DNA of 19,888 bases from CAZOLI01 sp964580675. Lineage in GTDB: Bacteria; Planctomycetota; MHYJ01; CAYXQY01. The position numbers and the translations under genes were made by a program. Every line of letters begins with the position of its first letter. The stretch's first letter is position 1. This document shows positions 7,936 to 15,346 of the stretch, one piece after another. Below the pieces are notes generated by a model. The model was not told where the DNA came from. It did not search any database and saw only the letters and a program-made list of their open reading frames with translations. The DNA is taken from positions 1-19,888 of the forward strand of contig CAZOLI010000042.1 in NCBI GenBank assembly GCA_964580675.1, read 5' to 3'.

Positions 7936-8880
7936 TTATACAGGGACTTCCACTCCCGATAGAATTTTTTTGATTTTTTCCCTTGTGCCGAATCGTTTTT
8001 CGTCGCCGGTGCCGGAGGGCCGGATGACGCGGTGTGTGAACGTCGGCAGCACAAGTTCTTTGACGTCGTCCGGAATGACGTAGTCCCGTCCGTTCAGTGC
8101 GGCCCTTGCCTGGGCCGCGCGCTGCAGAAACAGACCACCGCGGGGACTTACACCCGCCCGGAAATCCGGGTCCTCCCGCGTTGCCCGAATGATTCGGAGG
8201 ATGTATTCGCGGATCTGGTCTTCCACGTTGACCGCCCGAACCGTTTCTCGGGCTTCAACGACCTCCTCGGCCGTCAGGACGGGGTCAAGGCTCTCGATTG
8301 GATCCGAGTTCGTGCGCTGACGAAGCATCATTTTTTCGTGTTCCCGGTCCGGATAGCCCATGTCGATTCGGAAGAGAAACCGATCCAGCTGTGATTCCGG
8401 CAGAGGATAGGTTCCCGAAAATTCCAGGGGGTTCTGCGTGGCGATGACCATAAACGGATCGGCAAGGGGATGCGCCGTGCCATCCACGGTCACCTGTTCC
8501 TCGTTCATGGCCTCAAGGAGTGCACTCTGGGTTCGGGCGGTCGTCCGGTTTATTTCATCCGCCAGCAGTATGTTGGTAAATATTGGGCCGGGATTGAACT
8601 CAAACTCCTCCTTTTTGCGGTTGTATACATTCATCCCGGTGATGTCGGCCGGGAGGAGGTCGGGCGTGAACTGAATGCGGTTACATTCGCAATTTATGGA
8701 TCTGGCGAGGGAACGCGCCAGTGTTGTTTTTCCCACCCCGGGGACGTCTTCAATGAGTATGTGTCCCTCGCTCAGAAGGCAGGTAATGGTCCGTTCGATT
8801 TCGGGTCGTTTCCCCTGTATGACCTGTTCGACGTTGTCACAGACGGCCTCAAATTTTTTGGACAGTGTCTGTATATCCAA
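7936..8880 (-). CDS. MoxR family AAA+ ATPase
   Basis: This 314-residue cytoplasmic ATPase has Walker A GVGKTT (48-53), Walker B LLADE (105-109), sensor 1 in ATQNP (147-151), the arginine-finger region ESQLDRFLF (162-170) and sensor 2 in SPRGGLFL. MoxR ATPases act as chaperones that assemble or activate partner proteins, here most likely the DUF58 and transglutaminase proteins encoded next. The start codon is TTG (8878-8880): the frame has a stop 15 codons upstream with no ATG or GTG between, and this start gives the normal length of about 40 residues before the Walker A loop. No strong Shine-Dalgarno sequence is seen. It is the first gene of a three-gene operon; a TATAAC element on the minus strand at 8922-8927 could be its -10 box, without a good -35. 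Confidence 0.93.
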   Translation of the reverse strand: MDIQTLSKKFEAVCDNVEQVIQGKRPEIERTITCLLSEGHILIEDVPGVGKTTLARSLARSINCECNRIQFTPDLLPADITGMNVYNRKKEEFEFNPGPIFTNILLADEINRTTARTQSALLEAMNEEQVTVDGTAHPLADPFMVIATQNPLEFSGTYPLPESQLDRFLFRIDMGYPDREHEKMMLRQRTNSDPIESLDPVLTAEEVVEARETVRAVNVEDQIREYILRIIRATREDPDFRAGVSPRGGLFLQRAAQARAALNGRDYVIPDDVKELVLPTFTHRVIRPSGTGDEKRFGTREKIKKILSGVEVPV

Positions 8881-9253
8881 GAATGTTGAGCGGGGTTGGT
8901 ACGGAAGCGTCCGTTGCCCCTGTTATAAACGGATTCGTGTTGTGAATTTATTCTTCACTCCCTCCAGGGATTGATTATAGGTCACTGGGAAAAGACGGGC
9001 AAATTCGTACGGTCAAAAGGAAGGGGAACGTTGTGGTTAAAACCGGAAACGGCAGAAATTCTCCTTCCTGCGTCGGGTATCCCCGATCCGGCAGAGGAAT
9101 GCCGCGGTTGGTTTACGGATGATTGGGAAACACCTGGCTATGGCGCCGTAAAGAGAATGCGGGTGTTGCGATCCGCACCATTTCACGTGACTGATTTCGG
9201 AAGGTTCGGATATACCCCGCCCGGCTTCCCTGTGTCTCTGGATCAGCAGATTT
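8881..9253. other. Intergenic region upstream of the moxR operon
   Basis: These 373 bp contain the moxR promoter region (TATAAC on the minus strand at 8922-8927). An open frame on the plus strand starting at TTG 8971 crosses much of the gap but has no usable ribosome-binding site and no recognisable protein features, so it is not called. No RNA gene was recognised. Confidence 0.5.
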
Positions 9254-9303
9254 GTCCTGATCCCGGAAAAACGGACGTTCACCGTTTCCGGAGAGCACAG
9301 GAC
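9254..9303 (-). terminator. Compound inverted repeat directly after the XRE gene, candidate terminator
   Basis: An outer 6-bp stem (GTCCTG 9254-9259 with CAGGAC 9298-9303) encloses an inner stem of about 10 bp (CCGGAAAAACGG 9263-9274 with CCGTTTCCGG 9282-9291, two unpaired A) around the loop ACGTTCA. It begins immediately after the XRE stop codon on the minus strand. There is no clean T-run after it, so it may be factor-assisted or protect the transcript's 3' end. Confidence 0.4.
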
Positions 9304-9513
9304 CTAAAAGTCAAATAGTTCTTTTTCGTCTATGCGGAGAACGTCTGCCAGTCGTTCGATGGTATCGAGGGATACGCCCGTCTTGGCTCGCTCAATTTTC
9401 CCGGCTGTGGTCCGGTGCAGGCCCGCCTTCTTGGCCAGTTCTTCCTGAGAGAGCCCCCGATCCTGTCGAAGCTGCTTCAAACGCTCGCCGAATTTCACTC
9501 GGATATTGCTCAT
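9304..9513 (-). CDS. Small XRE-family helix-turn-helix transcriptional regulator
   Basis: This 69-residue protein is essentially one lambda-repressor-like HTH_3 domain: FGERLKQLRQDRGLSQEELA, then KKAGLHRTTAGKIERAKTG as the recognition region and LDTIERLADVLRIDEKELFDF. It should bind DNA as a dimer; no ligand-binding or dimerisation domain is added. The ATG at 9511-9513 gives the usual N-terminus for such short regulators. An in-frame ATG at 9562-9564 would add 17 mostly hydrophobic residues and lies nearer to the likely promoter, so it remains possible; neither has a good Shine-Dalgarno sequence. An inverted repeat covers its candidate promoter, which suggests autoregulation. Its targets are unknown; the moxR operon downstream in the same direction is one candidate. 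Confidence 0.85.
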   Translation of the reverse strand: MSNIRVKFGERLKQLRQDRGLSQEELAKKAGLHRTTAGKIERAKTGVSLDTIERLADVLRIDEKELFDF

Positions 9514-9600
9514 TTGATCGAAGAGGATAAAATCGAGCCACGTATAAGAAATTCGAACGGTCATCCAAACGGATTCCAGCCCGATGTGGTTAGATGAATT

Positions 9601-9624
9601 GACCGTTATATCAATATGGCGGTC
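9601..9624. repeat. 24-bp inverted repeat, likely operator of the XRE regulator
   Basis: Arms GACCGTTATAT (9601-9611) and ATATGGCGGTC (9614-9624) are inverted copies with two mismatches around a CA centre. A second small palindrome, GGTC-CTAT-GACC, overlaps its right end (9621-9632). The repeat lies on the -10 box and spacer of the candidate minus-strand promoter, the typical place for a repressor site. Confidence 0.5.
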
Positions 9625-9633
9625 CTATGACCA
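9605..9633 (-). promoter_or_regulatory. Candidate sigma70-type promoter for the XRE gene
   Basis: On the minus strand TGGTCA (9633-9628, four of six) and TATAAC (9610-9605, five of six) are separated by exactly 17 nt. Transcription would start near 9598, about 85 nt before the ATG at 9513 or about 35 nt before the alternative ATG at 9564. Confidence 0.45.
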
Positions 9634-10303
9634 CAGATAAACCATCTCCTGATTCCCGGTCTATTGCCCGAGTCCTTACGTCGGGCGCCCCACCTCCATC
9701 GGGAGGACTGTTTGTTCGACGCTTTTCCCTTCCACAATTGTTTAGTTTACCAGAATAGACGTTTCATTACGAGCAGTGCGATCCCCCCCGGTTGATGCGG
9801 GAGTTATATTGGTTTACATTTCTTTTCCCAATCACCGCATTTCGTTATTGGTCGATGTTCTTCCCGTAAGAATCCACGGAAACAATTAACGAATAGTCGG
9901 CAACGTATGTTCCGAGAAAACGGGAGGCATCATGATGGACATCATATCCGGTGGGAGGCAATTCTCCATATTATTTCTATTTTCGTGCGTTCCCTCCTAT
10001 AATTTTACGATTGGGGCCGTCTTTGAGGGGAGAAATGGGTAGGCGGGAATTTTTCTCCAGCGGAAACCGGTGATGGCTGGAACGCTGGAACACCGGACGC
10101 GGGTATCAATCATCGGTCTGACGGATGTGCAAAAAAAAAACGAACCATTCGGTAACGGCAATGTCTCCCGTCGAAACGCCCGGACGGATGATTTGGTTCG
10201 GAAGGGAGGCCGAACCGATTGCATTCGATTGAACGGACCGCTGGTGTTTCTGACGGAGGGGTTGCGGCCCCGGGATATTACGTAACAATTACAGGTACTG
10301 AGA
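9634..10303. other. Long intergenic region upstream of moaD with repeats and possible RNA structure
   Basis: No recognised gene lies in these 670 bp. Two adjacent hairpins (9666-9686 and 9693-9706) compete with a longer pairing (9671-9676 with 9704-9709). GGGAGGCA occurs twice exactly 30 bp apart (9922 and 9952), with the palindrome CATCATGATG at 9928-9937. A perfect TATAAT occurs at 9998-10003 without a good -35. A 35-codon frame from 9935 with a good ribosome-binding site and a 71-codon frame at 10070-10285 containing ten A residues are seen but not convincing. The sequence does not match the molybdenum cofactor riboswitch consensus as I remember it. Confidence 0.5.
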
Positions 10304-10561
10304 ATGATGAGTGAGGATGACCGGACGATCACCGTCAAATATTTTGCGGCCCTCCGCGAGCAGGCCGGTCGGCGCGAACAGGAGGTGGAAACCGGCGCCG
10401 AAACTCCGCGGGAACTGTTTCGGGAGCTGAAGCACCAACATCCGTTTGACCTGGCCGAAGAACATATGCGGGTGTCCATTAACAGCACCATGGCGGATTG
10501 GGATGATGCCATCGAGACCGGTGATGAGGTATCGTTTCTTCCGCCTGTTTCGGGAGGTTGA
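10304..10561 (+). CDS. moaD: MoaD/ThiS-family sulfur carrier, molybdopterin synthase small subunit
   Basis: This 85-residue protein has the beta-grasp ubiquitin-like fold: TITVKYFAALREQAGR at the start, a central RELFRELKHQHPF helix, RVSINSTMADWDDAIETGDEVSFLPPVSGG at the end. The C-terminal Gly-Gly is the site that is adenylated and turned into a thiocarboxylate, which supplies sulfur for conversion of cyclic pyranopterin monophosphate to molybdopterin, together with MoaE. The FLPPVSGG ending favours MoaD over ThiS. Two ATG codons in a row (10304, 10307) are possible starts; AGG at 10293-10295 is the only weak ribosome-binding site. No other cofactor-synthesis gene is adjacent, so partners must lie elsewhere. 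The next gene, acnA, starts 95 bp later and has its own promoter-like sequence. Confidence 0.88.
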   Translation: MMSEDDRTITVKYFAALREQAGRREQEVETGAETPRELFRELKHQHPFDLAEEHMRVSINSTMADWDDAIETGDEVSFLPPVSGG

Positions 10562-10590
10562 TTTCTGTTGTCTCCCAGTTTTGTTATAAT
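10562..10590 (+). promoter_or_regulatory. Candidate promoter of acnA
   Basis: A perfect TATAAT (10585-10590) lies 17 nt after TTTCTG (10562-10567), a poor -35 match. It sits right after the moaD stop codon and about 66 nt before the acnA start, so acnA may be transcribed on its own. Confidence 0.45.
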
Positions 10591-10656
10591 TGTTCCCGTA
10601 ATTATACGTTCGATTTGCGCTTATGAAGGTTCACCTGTTTCCAGGAGTTTGCTTTT

Positions 10657-13401
10657 ATGCCGACCGAACCGGATGTAGAACAGACCAAACGGACCTTTGA
10701 TCTTGGTGAGGACCAGGCGTCGTTCTATTCCTTGCCGGCGCTGGAGGAACAGGGGTACGAGCAGATTGCCCGATATCCCCGCTGTATCCGGATTTTGCTG
10801 GAATCTCTGCTGAGAAATCATAACGGAGACGAAGTCACGAAGGATCACATCGACAACCTCGCCACGTGGAATCCCGATGCACCGGAGGGGGGCGAAGTCC
10901 CGTTTACGGTATCGCGGATTTTGATGCAGGATTTAACGGGTGTGCCGGCCGTGGTGGACCTGGCCGCCATGCGATCTGCCGTGGACCGGGCCGGTATGGA
11001 TCCGGAAGTGATTCAGCCGGAGGTGCCGGTGGATCTCGTGATCGATCACTCCGTGCAGGTGGACGCATTCGGTGTCCCCGACGCCCTTGAGATTAACTCG
11101 AAGATGGAATTCAAGCGAAACGGGGAGCGGTACCGGTTTCTCAAGTGGGGCCGTCAGGCCTTTGACGATTTTCTCGTGGTGCCGCCGGAAAGCGGCATTG
11201 TGCATCAGGTCAACCTGGAGTACCTCGGCGAGTGCGTGATGGCCCGGGAGCAAAACGGCGAAACGATCTGTTATCCGGATACCCTGGTGGGTACGGATTC
11301 CCACACCCCCATGATTAATGGGCTCGGTGTGCTCGGGTTCGGCGTCGGTGGCATCGAGGCCGAAGCGGCTCTGCTCGGCCAGCCCGTCATCATTCCCGCG
11401 CCCGAGGTAATTGGTTTCCGGCTGACCGGTCAGCTTCAGGAAGGCGTCACGGCGACGGACCTGGTCCTGACGGTCACCGAAATACTCCGGCAGAACGACG
11501 TGGTCGGCAAGTTCATCGAATTTTTCGGGTCCGGCGTCGAGCGGCTTTCCCTTCCGGACCGGGCCACGATCGGGAACATGACCCCGGAGTACGGCGCGAC
11601 CATTTCCCTGTTCCCGGTGGACGACGAAACGCTGGATTACATGCGGCGGACGAACCGGTCCGAGGAGCACATCAACCGGGTTGAACAGTATTACCGTGCA
11701 CAGGAAATGTTCGGCGTTCCCAAAAAAGGTGAAGTGGATTACACGGACGTGATTCACCTGGATCTGTCCGAGGTCAAGCCCAGCATTTCCGGACCGAAAC
11801 TGCCACAGGAACGGATCGATCTGAGCGACGTGCAGACACAGTTCCGTGATTTGATGGAAAAAGACCCCTCGGAAGGCGGTCTGAAGGGAAACCTCGATTA
11901 TTCCCCGGAGCCGGAACCGGAGTCGGGCGGCGGTGGAACCGCAACGGCGACCCGGCCGGAACTGCAACTGGACCACGGGGATGTCGTCATTGCGGCCATC
12001 ACGAGCTGTACCAACACAAGCAATCCGTCCGTGATGATGGGAGCGGGACTTCTGGCCCGCAACGCCGTCGAACGCGGACTGGATGTGCCCGATTACGTGA
12101 AAACCAGCATGGCCCCCGGGTCAAGAGTCGTGACCCAGTACCTGGAGGACTCCGAATTGCTGGACGATCTCGAACAACTCGGTTTCGGTGTCGTGGCCTA
12201 CGGATGCACCACGTGTATCGGCAACAGCGGGCCGCTTCCCGAGGAAGTGGAACAGCAGATCCTGGAAAACGACCTGGTAACGGCCAGTGTGCTCAGCGGA
12301 AACCGAAATTTCGAGGCTCGGATTCACAACAACGTCCGCGCCAATTTCCTGATGTCGCCGCCATTGGTCGTGGCCTTTGCCCTTGCCGGTTCGGTGGACG
12401 TGGACATCACCAACGAACCGCTGGGAACGGACCGGGACGGCAATCCGGTGTACCTCCGGGAACTCTGGCCCAGTCAGGACGAAATTAAACAGACCATTCA
12501 GGACAACGTCTCCCCCGATCTGTTCAAGGAACAGTACGACGACCTCCTGGACAAGTCGGAGGAATGGAACGAACTCGAAGCCCCGACGGGAAGCCTGTAC
12601 GATTGGGACGAGGACAGCACGTATATACAGGAACCCCCGTTTTTCAAGGGCGATTTTGACCCGTACAACAAACCCGGATCCGGCGACATCGAAGGGGCCC
12701 GTCCCCTGCTGGTCCTGCCGGACAACGTCACGACGGACCACATCTCCCCGGCCGGCGCCATTCCGGAGGACACCCCCGCCGGACAGTACCTGAAGGAACG
12801 CGGTGTCGAACCGAAGGACTTCAACACCTACGGAGCACGCCGCGGTAACGACCGCGTGATGACGCGCGGCACGTTTGCAAACGTCCGAATCAACAACCTC
12901 ATGGTGCCCGGGAAAGAAGGGGGCTGGACGAAGTACATGCCCGACGGAGAGGTGATGAGCGTGTACGAGGCCGCTCAGAAGTATCAGGAAGAAGACACGC
13001 CGCTGGTGGTCCTCGGCGGAAAAAGTTACGGGGCCGGAAGTTCACGGGACTGGGCGGCCAAAGGCACCAAGCTTCTCGGCGTGAAAGCGGTGGTGGCCAC
13101 GAGTTACGAACGGATCCACCGTGCGAACCTGTTCTGCATGGGCGTGCTTCCCCTGCAGTTTCCGGACGGGGAAAACCCCGAATCACTCGGGTTTGACGGC
13201 TCGGAAGTATTTGACATTACCGGGCTGGAGAACCTCGAACCCGACTCCACCGCCACCATGACCTATCAAAAGGAGAACGGCGAATCGGGCGAGCTGGAAT
13301 TGGACGTTCGGCTCGATACCCCGACGGAGCTCAAGTACTATCTGCACGGCGGTGTTCTCGACCTCGTTATTCGTCAGCTTGCCGCAGAAAAGGAAGAATA
13401 A
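10657..13401 (+). CDS. acnA: Aconitate hydratase A (aconitase)
   Basis: This 914-residue protein is a full-length aconitase of the AcnA/IRP type and isomerises citrate to isocitrate through cis-aconitate in the citric acid cycle, in the cytoplasm. The three [4Fe-4S] ligands are C451 in SCTNTSNPSVM and C517 and C520 in GCTTCIGNSG. Other family signatures are DLTGVPAVVDLAAMR, GTDSHTPMINGLGVLGFGVGG, PGSRVV, DNVTTDHISPAGAI and, in the swivelling C-terminal domain, YGAGSSRDWAAKGT and RIHRANL. An acidic Gly-Ala-Thr-rich linker lies around residues 415-435, between the iron-sulfur domains. AGGAG (10643-10647) nine nt before the ATG fixes the start. The many acidic residues fit a salt-adapted cell. 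A small membrane protein gene follows after only 3 nt. Confidence 0.97.
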   Translation: MPTEPDVEQTKRTFDLGEDQASFYSLPALEEQGYEQIARYPRCIRILLESLLRNHNGDEVTKDHIDNLATWNPDAPEGGEVPFTVSRILMQDLTGVPAVVDLAAMRSAVDRAGMDPEVIQPEVPVDLVIDHSVQVDAFGVPDALEINSKMEFKRNGERYRFLKWGRQAFDDFLVVPPESGIVHQVNLEYLGECVMAREQNGETICYPDTLVGTDSHTPMINGLGVLGFGVGGIEAEAALLGQPVIIPAPEVIGFRLTGQLQEGVTATDLVLTVTEILRQNDVVGKFIEFFGSGVERLSLPDRATIGNMTPEYGATISLFPVDDETLDYMRRTNRSEEHINRVEQYYRAQEMFGVPKKGEVDYTDVIHLDLSEVKPSISGPKLPQERIDLSDVQTQFRDLMEKDPSEGGLKGNLDYSPEPEPESGGGGTATATRPELQLDHGDVVIAAITSCTNTSNPSVMMGAGLLARNAVERGLDVPDYVKTSMAPGSRVVTQYLEDSELLDDLEQLGFGVVAYGCTTCIGNSGPLPEEVEQQILENDLVTASVLSGNRNFEARIHNNVRANFLMSPPLVVAFALAGSVDVDITNEPLGTDRDGNPVYLRELWPSQDEIKQTIQDNVSPDLFKEQYDDLLDKSEEWNELEAPTGSLYDWDEDSTYIQEPPFFKGDFDPYNKPGSGDIEGARPLLVLPDNVTTDHISPAGAIPEDTPAGQYLKERGVEPKDFNTYGARRGNDRVMTRGTFANVRINNLMVPGKEGGWTKYMPDGEVMSVYEAAQKYQEEDTPLVVLGGKSYGAGSSRDWAAKGTKLLGVKAVVATSYERIHRANLFCMGVLPLQFPDGENPESLGFDGSEVFDITGLENLEPDSTATMTYQKENGESGELELDVRLDTPTELKYYLHGGVLDLVIRQLAAEKEE

Positions 13402-13404
13402 CCC

Positions 13405-13542
13405 ATGACCTCCGAACAGTCCGCGCAAACAACGCACGAAGATGACCACGAAGAAGGTCCCCTGAATTACTGGTATATCCTGGGCCTCTTCGTCTTTTTC
13501 ACCCTGGCGTTTTACGTGACGATGCTTCTCAGCAAAATATAG
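13405..13542 (+). CDS. Small single-span membrane protein, unknown function
   Basis: This 45-residue ORF begins 3 nt after the acnA stop codon, with AGGAAG at 13391-13396 as a ribosome-binding site. It has an acidic and His-containing N-terminus (HEDDHEEG, residues 11-18) and one strongly hydrophobic helix (about 22-42, YWYILGLFVFFTLAFYVTMLL) ending in SKI. The layout suggests an N-in or N-out single-span protein. Size and shape are like the small accessory subunits of respiratory complexes, but there is no sequence evidence for that and I do not recognise the family. It is probably co-transcribed with acnA. It is short, so chance cannot be excluded, though the position, ribosome-binding site and clean membrane helix all support it. 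Confidence 0.6.
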   Translation: MTSEQSAQTTHEDDHEEGPLNYWYILGLFVFFTLAFYVTMLLSKI

Positions 13543-13720
13543 GAGACGGGTCAGGGGCCTGACGGATGACCGGACGTTCCTGCGGTGCCATGGATGCCGC
13601 ATCCGGTGTGTGGTCGGGTTTGCCGTCTTCTGAGAGATGTTCGCGCGAACGCCTTTGTGGACCGTTTTGTTCCCACACCGTGCTTCCACCGGTTTTTCGT
13701 TTGATCCTGCCGGGGGCTTC

Positions 13721-15313
13721 ATGTCCGAAGAAAAATCGGAACGGTTAATTGCGTCACTTCAACAGCCCGACCTGTTTCCACATCCCGTGGAACGGTTTGA
13801 AGTGGTGAAGACGCACATCTCGTTCGTGTTATTGACCGGCCGGTATGCGTACAAGCTGTTCAGGCCGGTCGCATTTGATTTCCTGGATTTTTCCTCGCTT
13901 GAGGAACGCCGGGAAAACTGCCTTCGGGAGTTGCGTCTGAACCGGCGGCTCGCGCCGGATCTGTACCTGGAAGTTCTGCCGGTTACCGGAACGGTGAAGG
14001 ACCCGGTCATCAATGGCGGGGGCGAGCCGGTGGAATATCTGGTGAAAATGAAGGAGTTCCCCGGCTCCCGGCGCATGGACCGAATGCTTGACCGCGGCGA
14101 GGTCTCCGAAGGAATGGTGGATCAGGTCGCCCGAAAAACAGGCCGGTTTCACGACCGGGCCGGCGACGATCCGCCCCGGGAAACGTTCGGCTCCCCGGAC
14201 CTGCTGAGAACACAGGTGTTTGACGCCGCCGAGGACCTCCGGTCCCGTCTTCGCGAATCACCGAAAGAAGCCCGGGTGGCTACTTTGATCGACCGGCTGA
14301 AAGAAGTGTTTCAATCGCAGAGGAACCGCGTGAGACGGCGGCACGCATCGGGGTGCGTCAGGGAAGGACACGGCGACCTGCACCTTGAAAACATGGTGTA
14401 CTGGCAGGATCGTGTATCGATCTTTGACTGCGTGGAGTTTGATCCGGCGCTGCGCTGGATTGACGTCATGAACGACGCCGCATTTTTGAAAATGGATTTC
14501 CATAGCCGGAACCGGGATCCGTATGCCTGGCGCTGGATAAACCGGTACCTCGAGTGGACGGGGGACTACGGCGGTGTGCCCCTCCTTCCGCTGTTTCAGG
14601 CATACCGGGCCGTTGTCCGGGCTCTTGTGCATACCATTCGATCGGACCGGGACGAAAACGGATCAAACCCGGAACAGGCCGCCGGGGACCGGGTGAGAAA
14701 CCTTCTTTCAACGGCGGAAAAGGCGATCGAGCAACCGCCGGAAGGGGGGCTCCTGCTGATGCACGGGTTGTCCGGCTCGGGCAAAACCACCCTTTCCGGG
14801 TCGTTGCTCGAGCAGATGGGCGGATACCGGATCCGGAGCGACGTCGAACGAAAACGTCTCCACGGCCTTTCGCCGGGGGAATCACCGGAGCAGGATGCCG
14901 CCTTCGGGGAGGGCATGTACAGTACCGAGTCCACGGACCGGACGTACAACCGTTTACTGGAGGCGGCCGGGCCCGTGGTCCAAACCGGAGAAACGGTCTT
15001 CCTGGACGCCACGTACCTTCGAGAACGACACCGGAAACAGGCCCTGGAACAGGCCCGTGAATGGGGCGTGCCGGCCGCCATTCTGTACCTGAAGGCCGAA
15101 GAATCAACACTGGAACAGCGTCTGCGGGAGCGGGAGGCGGGCGCCTCCGATGCGGACCCGTCCGTTCTGAGAAAACAGACGAAGGTCCGGGAGCCGCTGA
15201 CGGCGGCGGAACGGGAACGGACCATCGAGGTGAAAGCATCCTCACCGCCCTCGACCGAGGCTCTCTCGAAAAAAATTCGGTCCCGGTTGGCGGCACAGGA
15301 AAATGGACGTTAA
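13721..15313 (+). CDS. Fusion of aminoglycoside-phosphotransferase-like kinase (COG2187) and P-loop kinase (COG0645)
   Basis: This 530-residue protein joins two phosphotransferase modules. The N-terminal part (about 1-330) is an APH-like fold with the catalytic loop HGDLHLENM (H217, D219) and the metal-binding FDCVEF. The C-terminal part (about 345-525) is a P-loop kinase of the gluconate kinase/AAA_33 type, with Walker A GLSGSGKTT (349-357), IRSDVERKRL after it and a TVFLDATYL strand. Such fusions are widespread in bacteria and archaea, but their substrate is not established; real aminoglycoside resistance should not be assumed. The ATG at 13721 (MSEEKSERL) matches the usual start; the frame stays open to an ATG at 13637, whose extra 28 residues look non-coding. 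A 33-nt gap separates it from the next gene in the same direction. Confidence 0.9.
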   Translation: MSEEKSERLIASLQQPDLFPHPVERFEVVKTHISFVLLTGRYAYKLFRPVAFDFLDFSSLEERRENCLRELRLNRRLAPDLYLEVLPVTGTVKDPVINGGGEPVEYLVKMKEFPGSRRMDRMLDRGEVSEGMVDQVARKTGRFHDRAGDDPPRETFGSPDLLRTQVFDAAEDLRSRLRESPKEARVATLIDRLKEVFQSQRNRVRRRHASGCVREGHGDLHLENMVYWQDRVSIFDCVEFDPALRWIDVMNDAAFLKMDFHSRNRDPYAWRWINRYLEWTGDYGGVPLLPLFQAYRAVVRALVHTIRSDRDENGSNPEQAAGDRVRNLLSTAEKAIEQPPEGGLLLMHGLSGSGKTTLSGSLLEQMGGYRIRSDVERKRLHGLSPGESPEQDAAFGEGMYSTESTDRTYNRLLEAAGPVVQTGETVFLDATYLRERHRKQALEQAREWGVPAAILYLKAEESTLEQRLREREAGASDADPSVLRKQTKVREPLTAAERERTIEVKASSPPSTEALSKKIRSRLAAQENGR

Positions 15314-15346
15314 ACAGGTTCATACCATGAGAAAGAGGCTTATGTC

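Noticed and set aside
8971..9318. Plus-strand 115-codon frame between moxR and the XRE gene
   Set aside because: It starts with TTG without a spaced ribosome-binding site, overlaps the XRE 3' end and the hairpin, and shows no domain features.
9997..10512. Minus-strand 171-codon frame across moaD
   Set aside because: It is antisense to the clear moaD gene, rich in Ser and Arg as expected for a shadow frame, and has no recognisable domain.
13550..13563. GTCAG-GGGC-CTGAC hairpin after the small membrane ORF as a terminator
   Set aside because: The stem is only 5 bp and no T-run follows, so it is too weak to call.
13637..13720. 28-residue N-terminal extension of the kinase fusion
   Set aside because: It does not resemble the family N-terminus, and the ATG at 13721 gives the expected start.
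13721..15313. Aminoglycoside resistance gene
   Set aside because: Although the N-terminal fold is APH-like, it is the COG2187 type fused to a P-loop kinase, for which no antibiotic activity is established.
14466..15323. Minus-strand 285-codon Pro/Arg-rich frame antisense to the kinase fusion
   Set aside because: Long antisense frames are common in this G+C-rich coding sequence; the composition is that of a shadow and the plus-strand gene has clear motifs.
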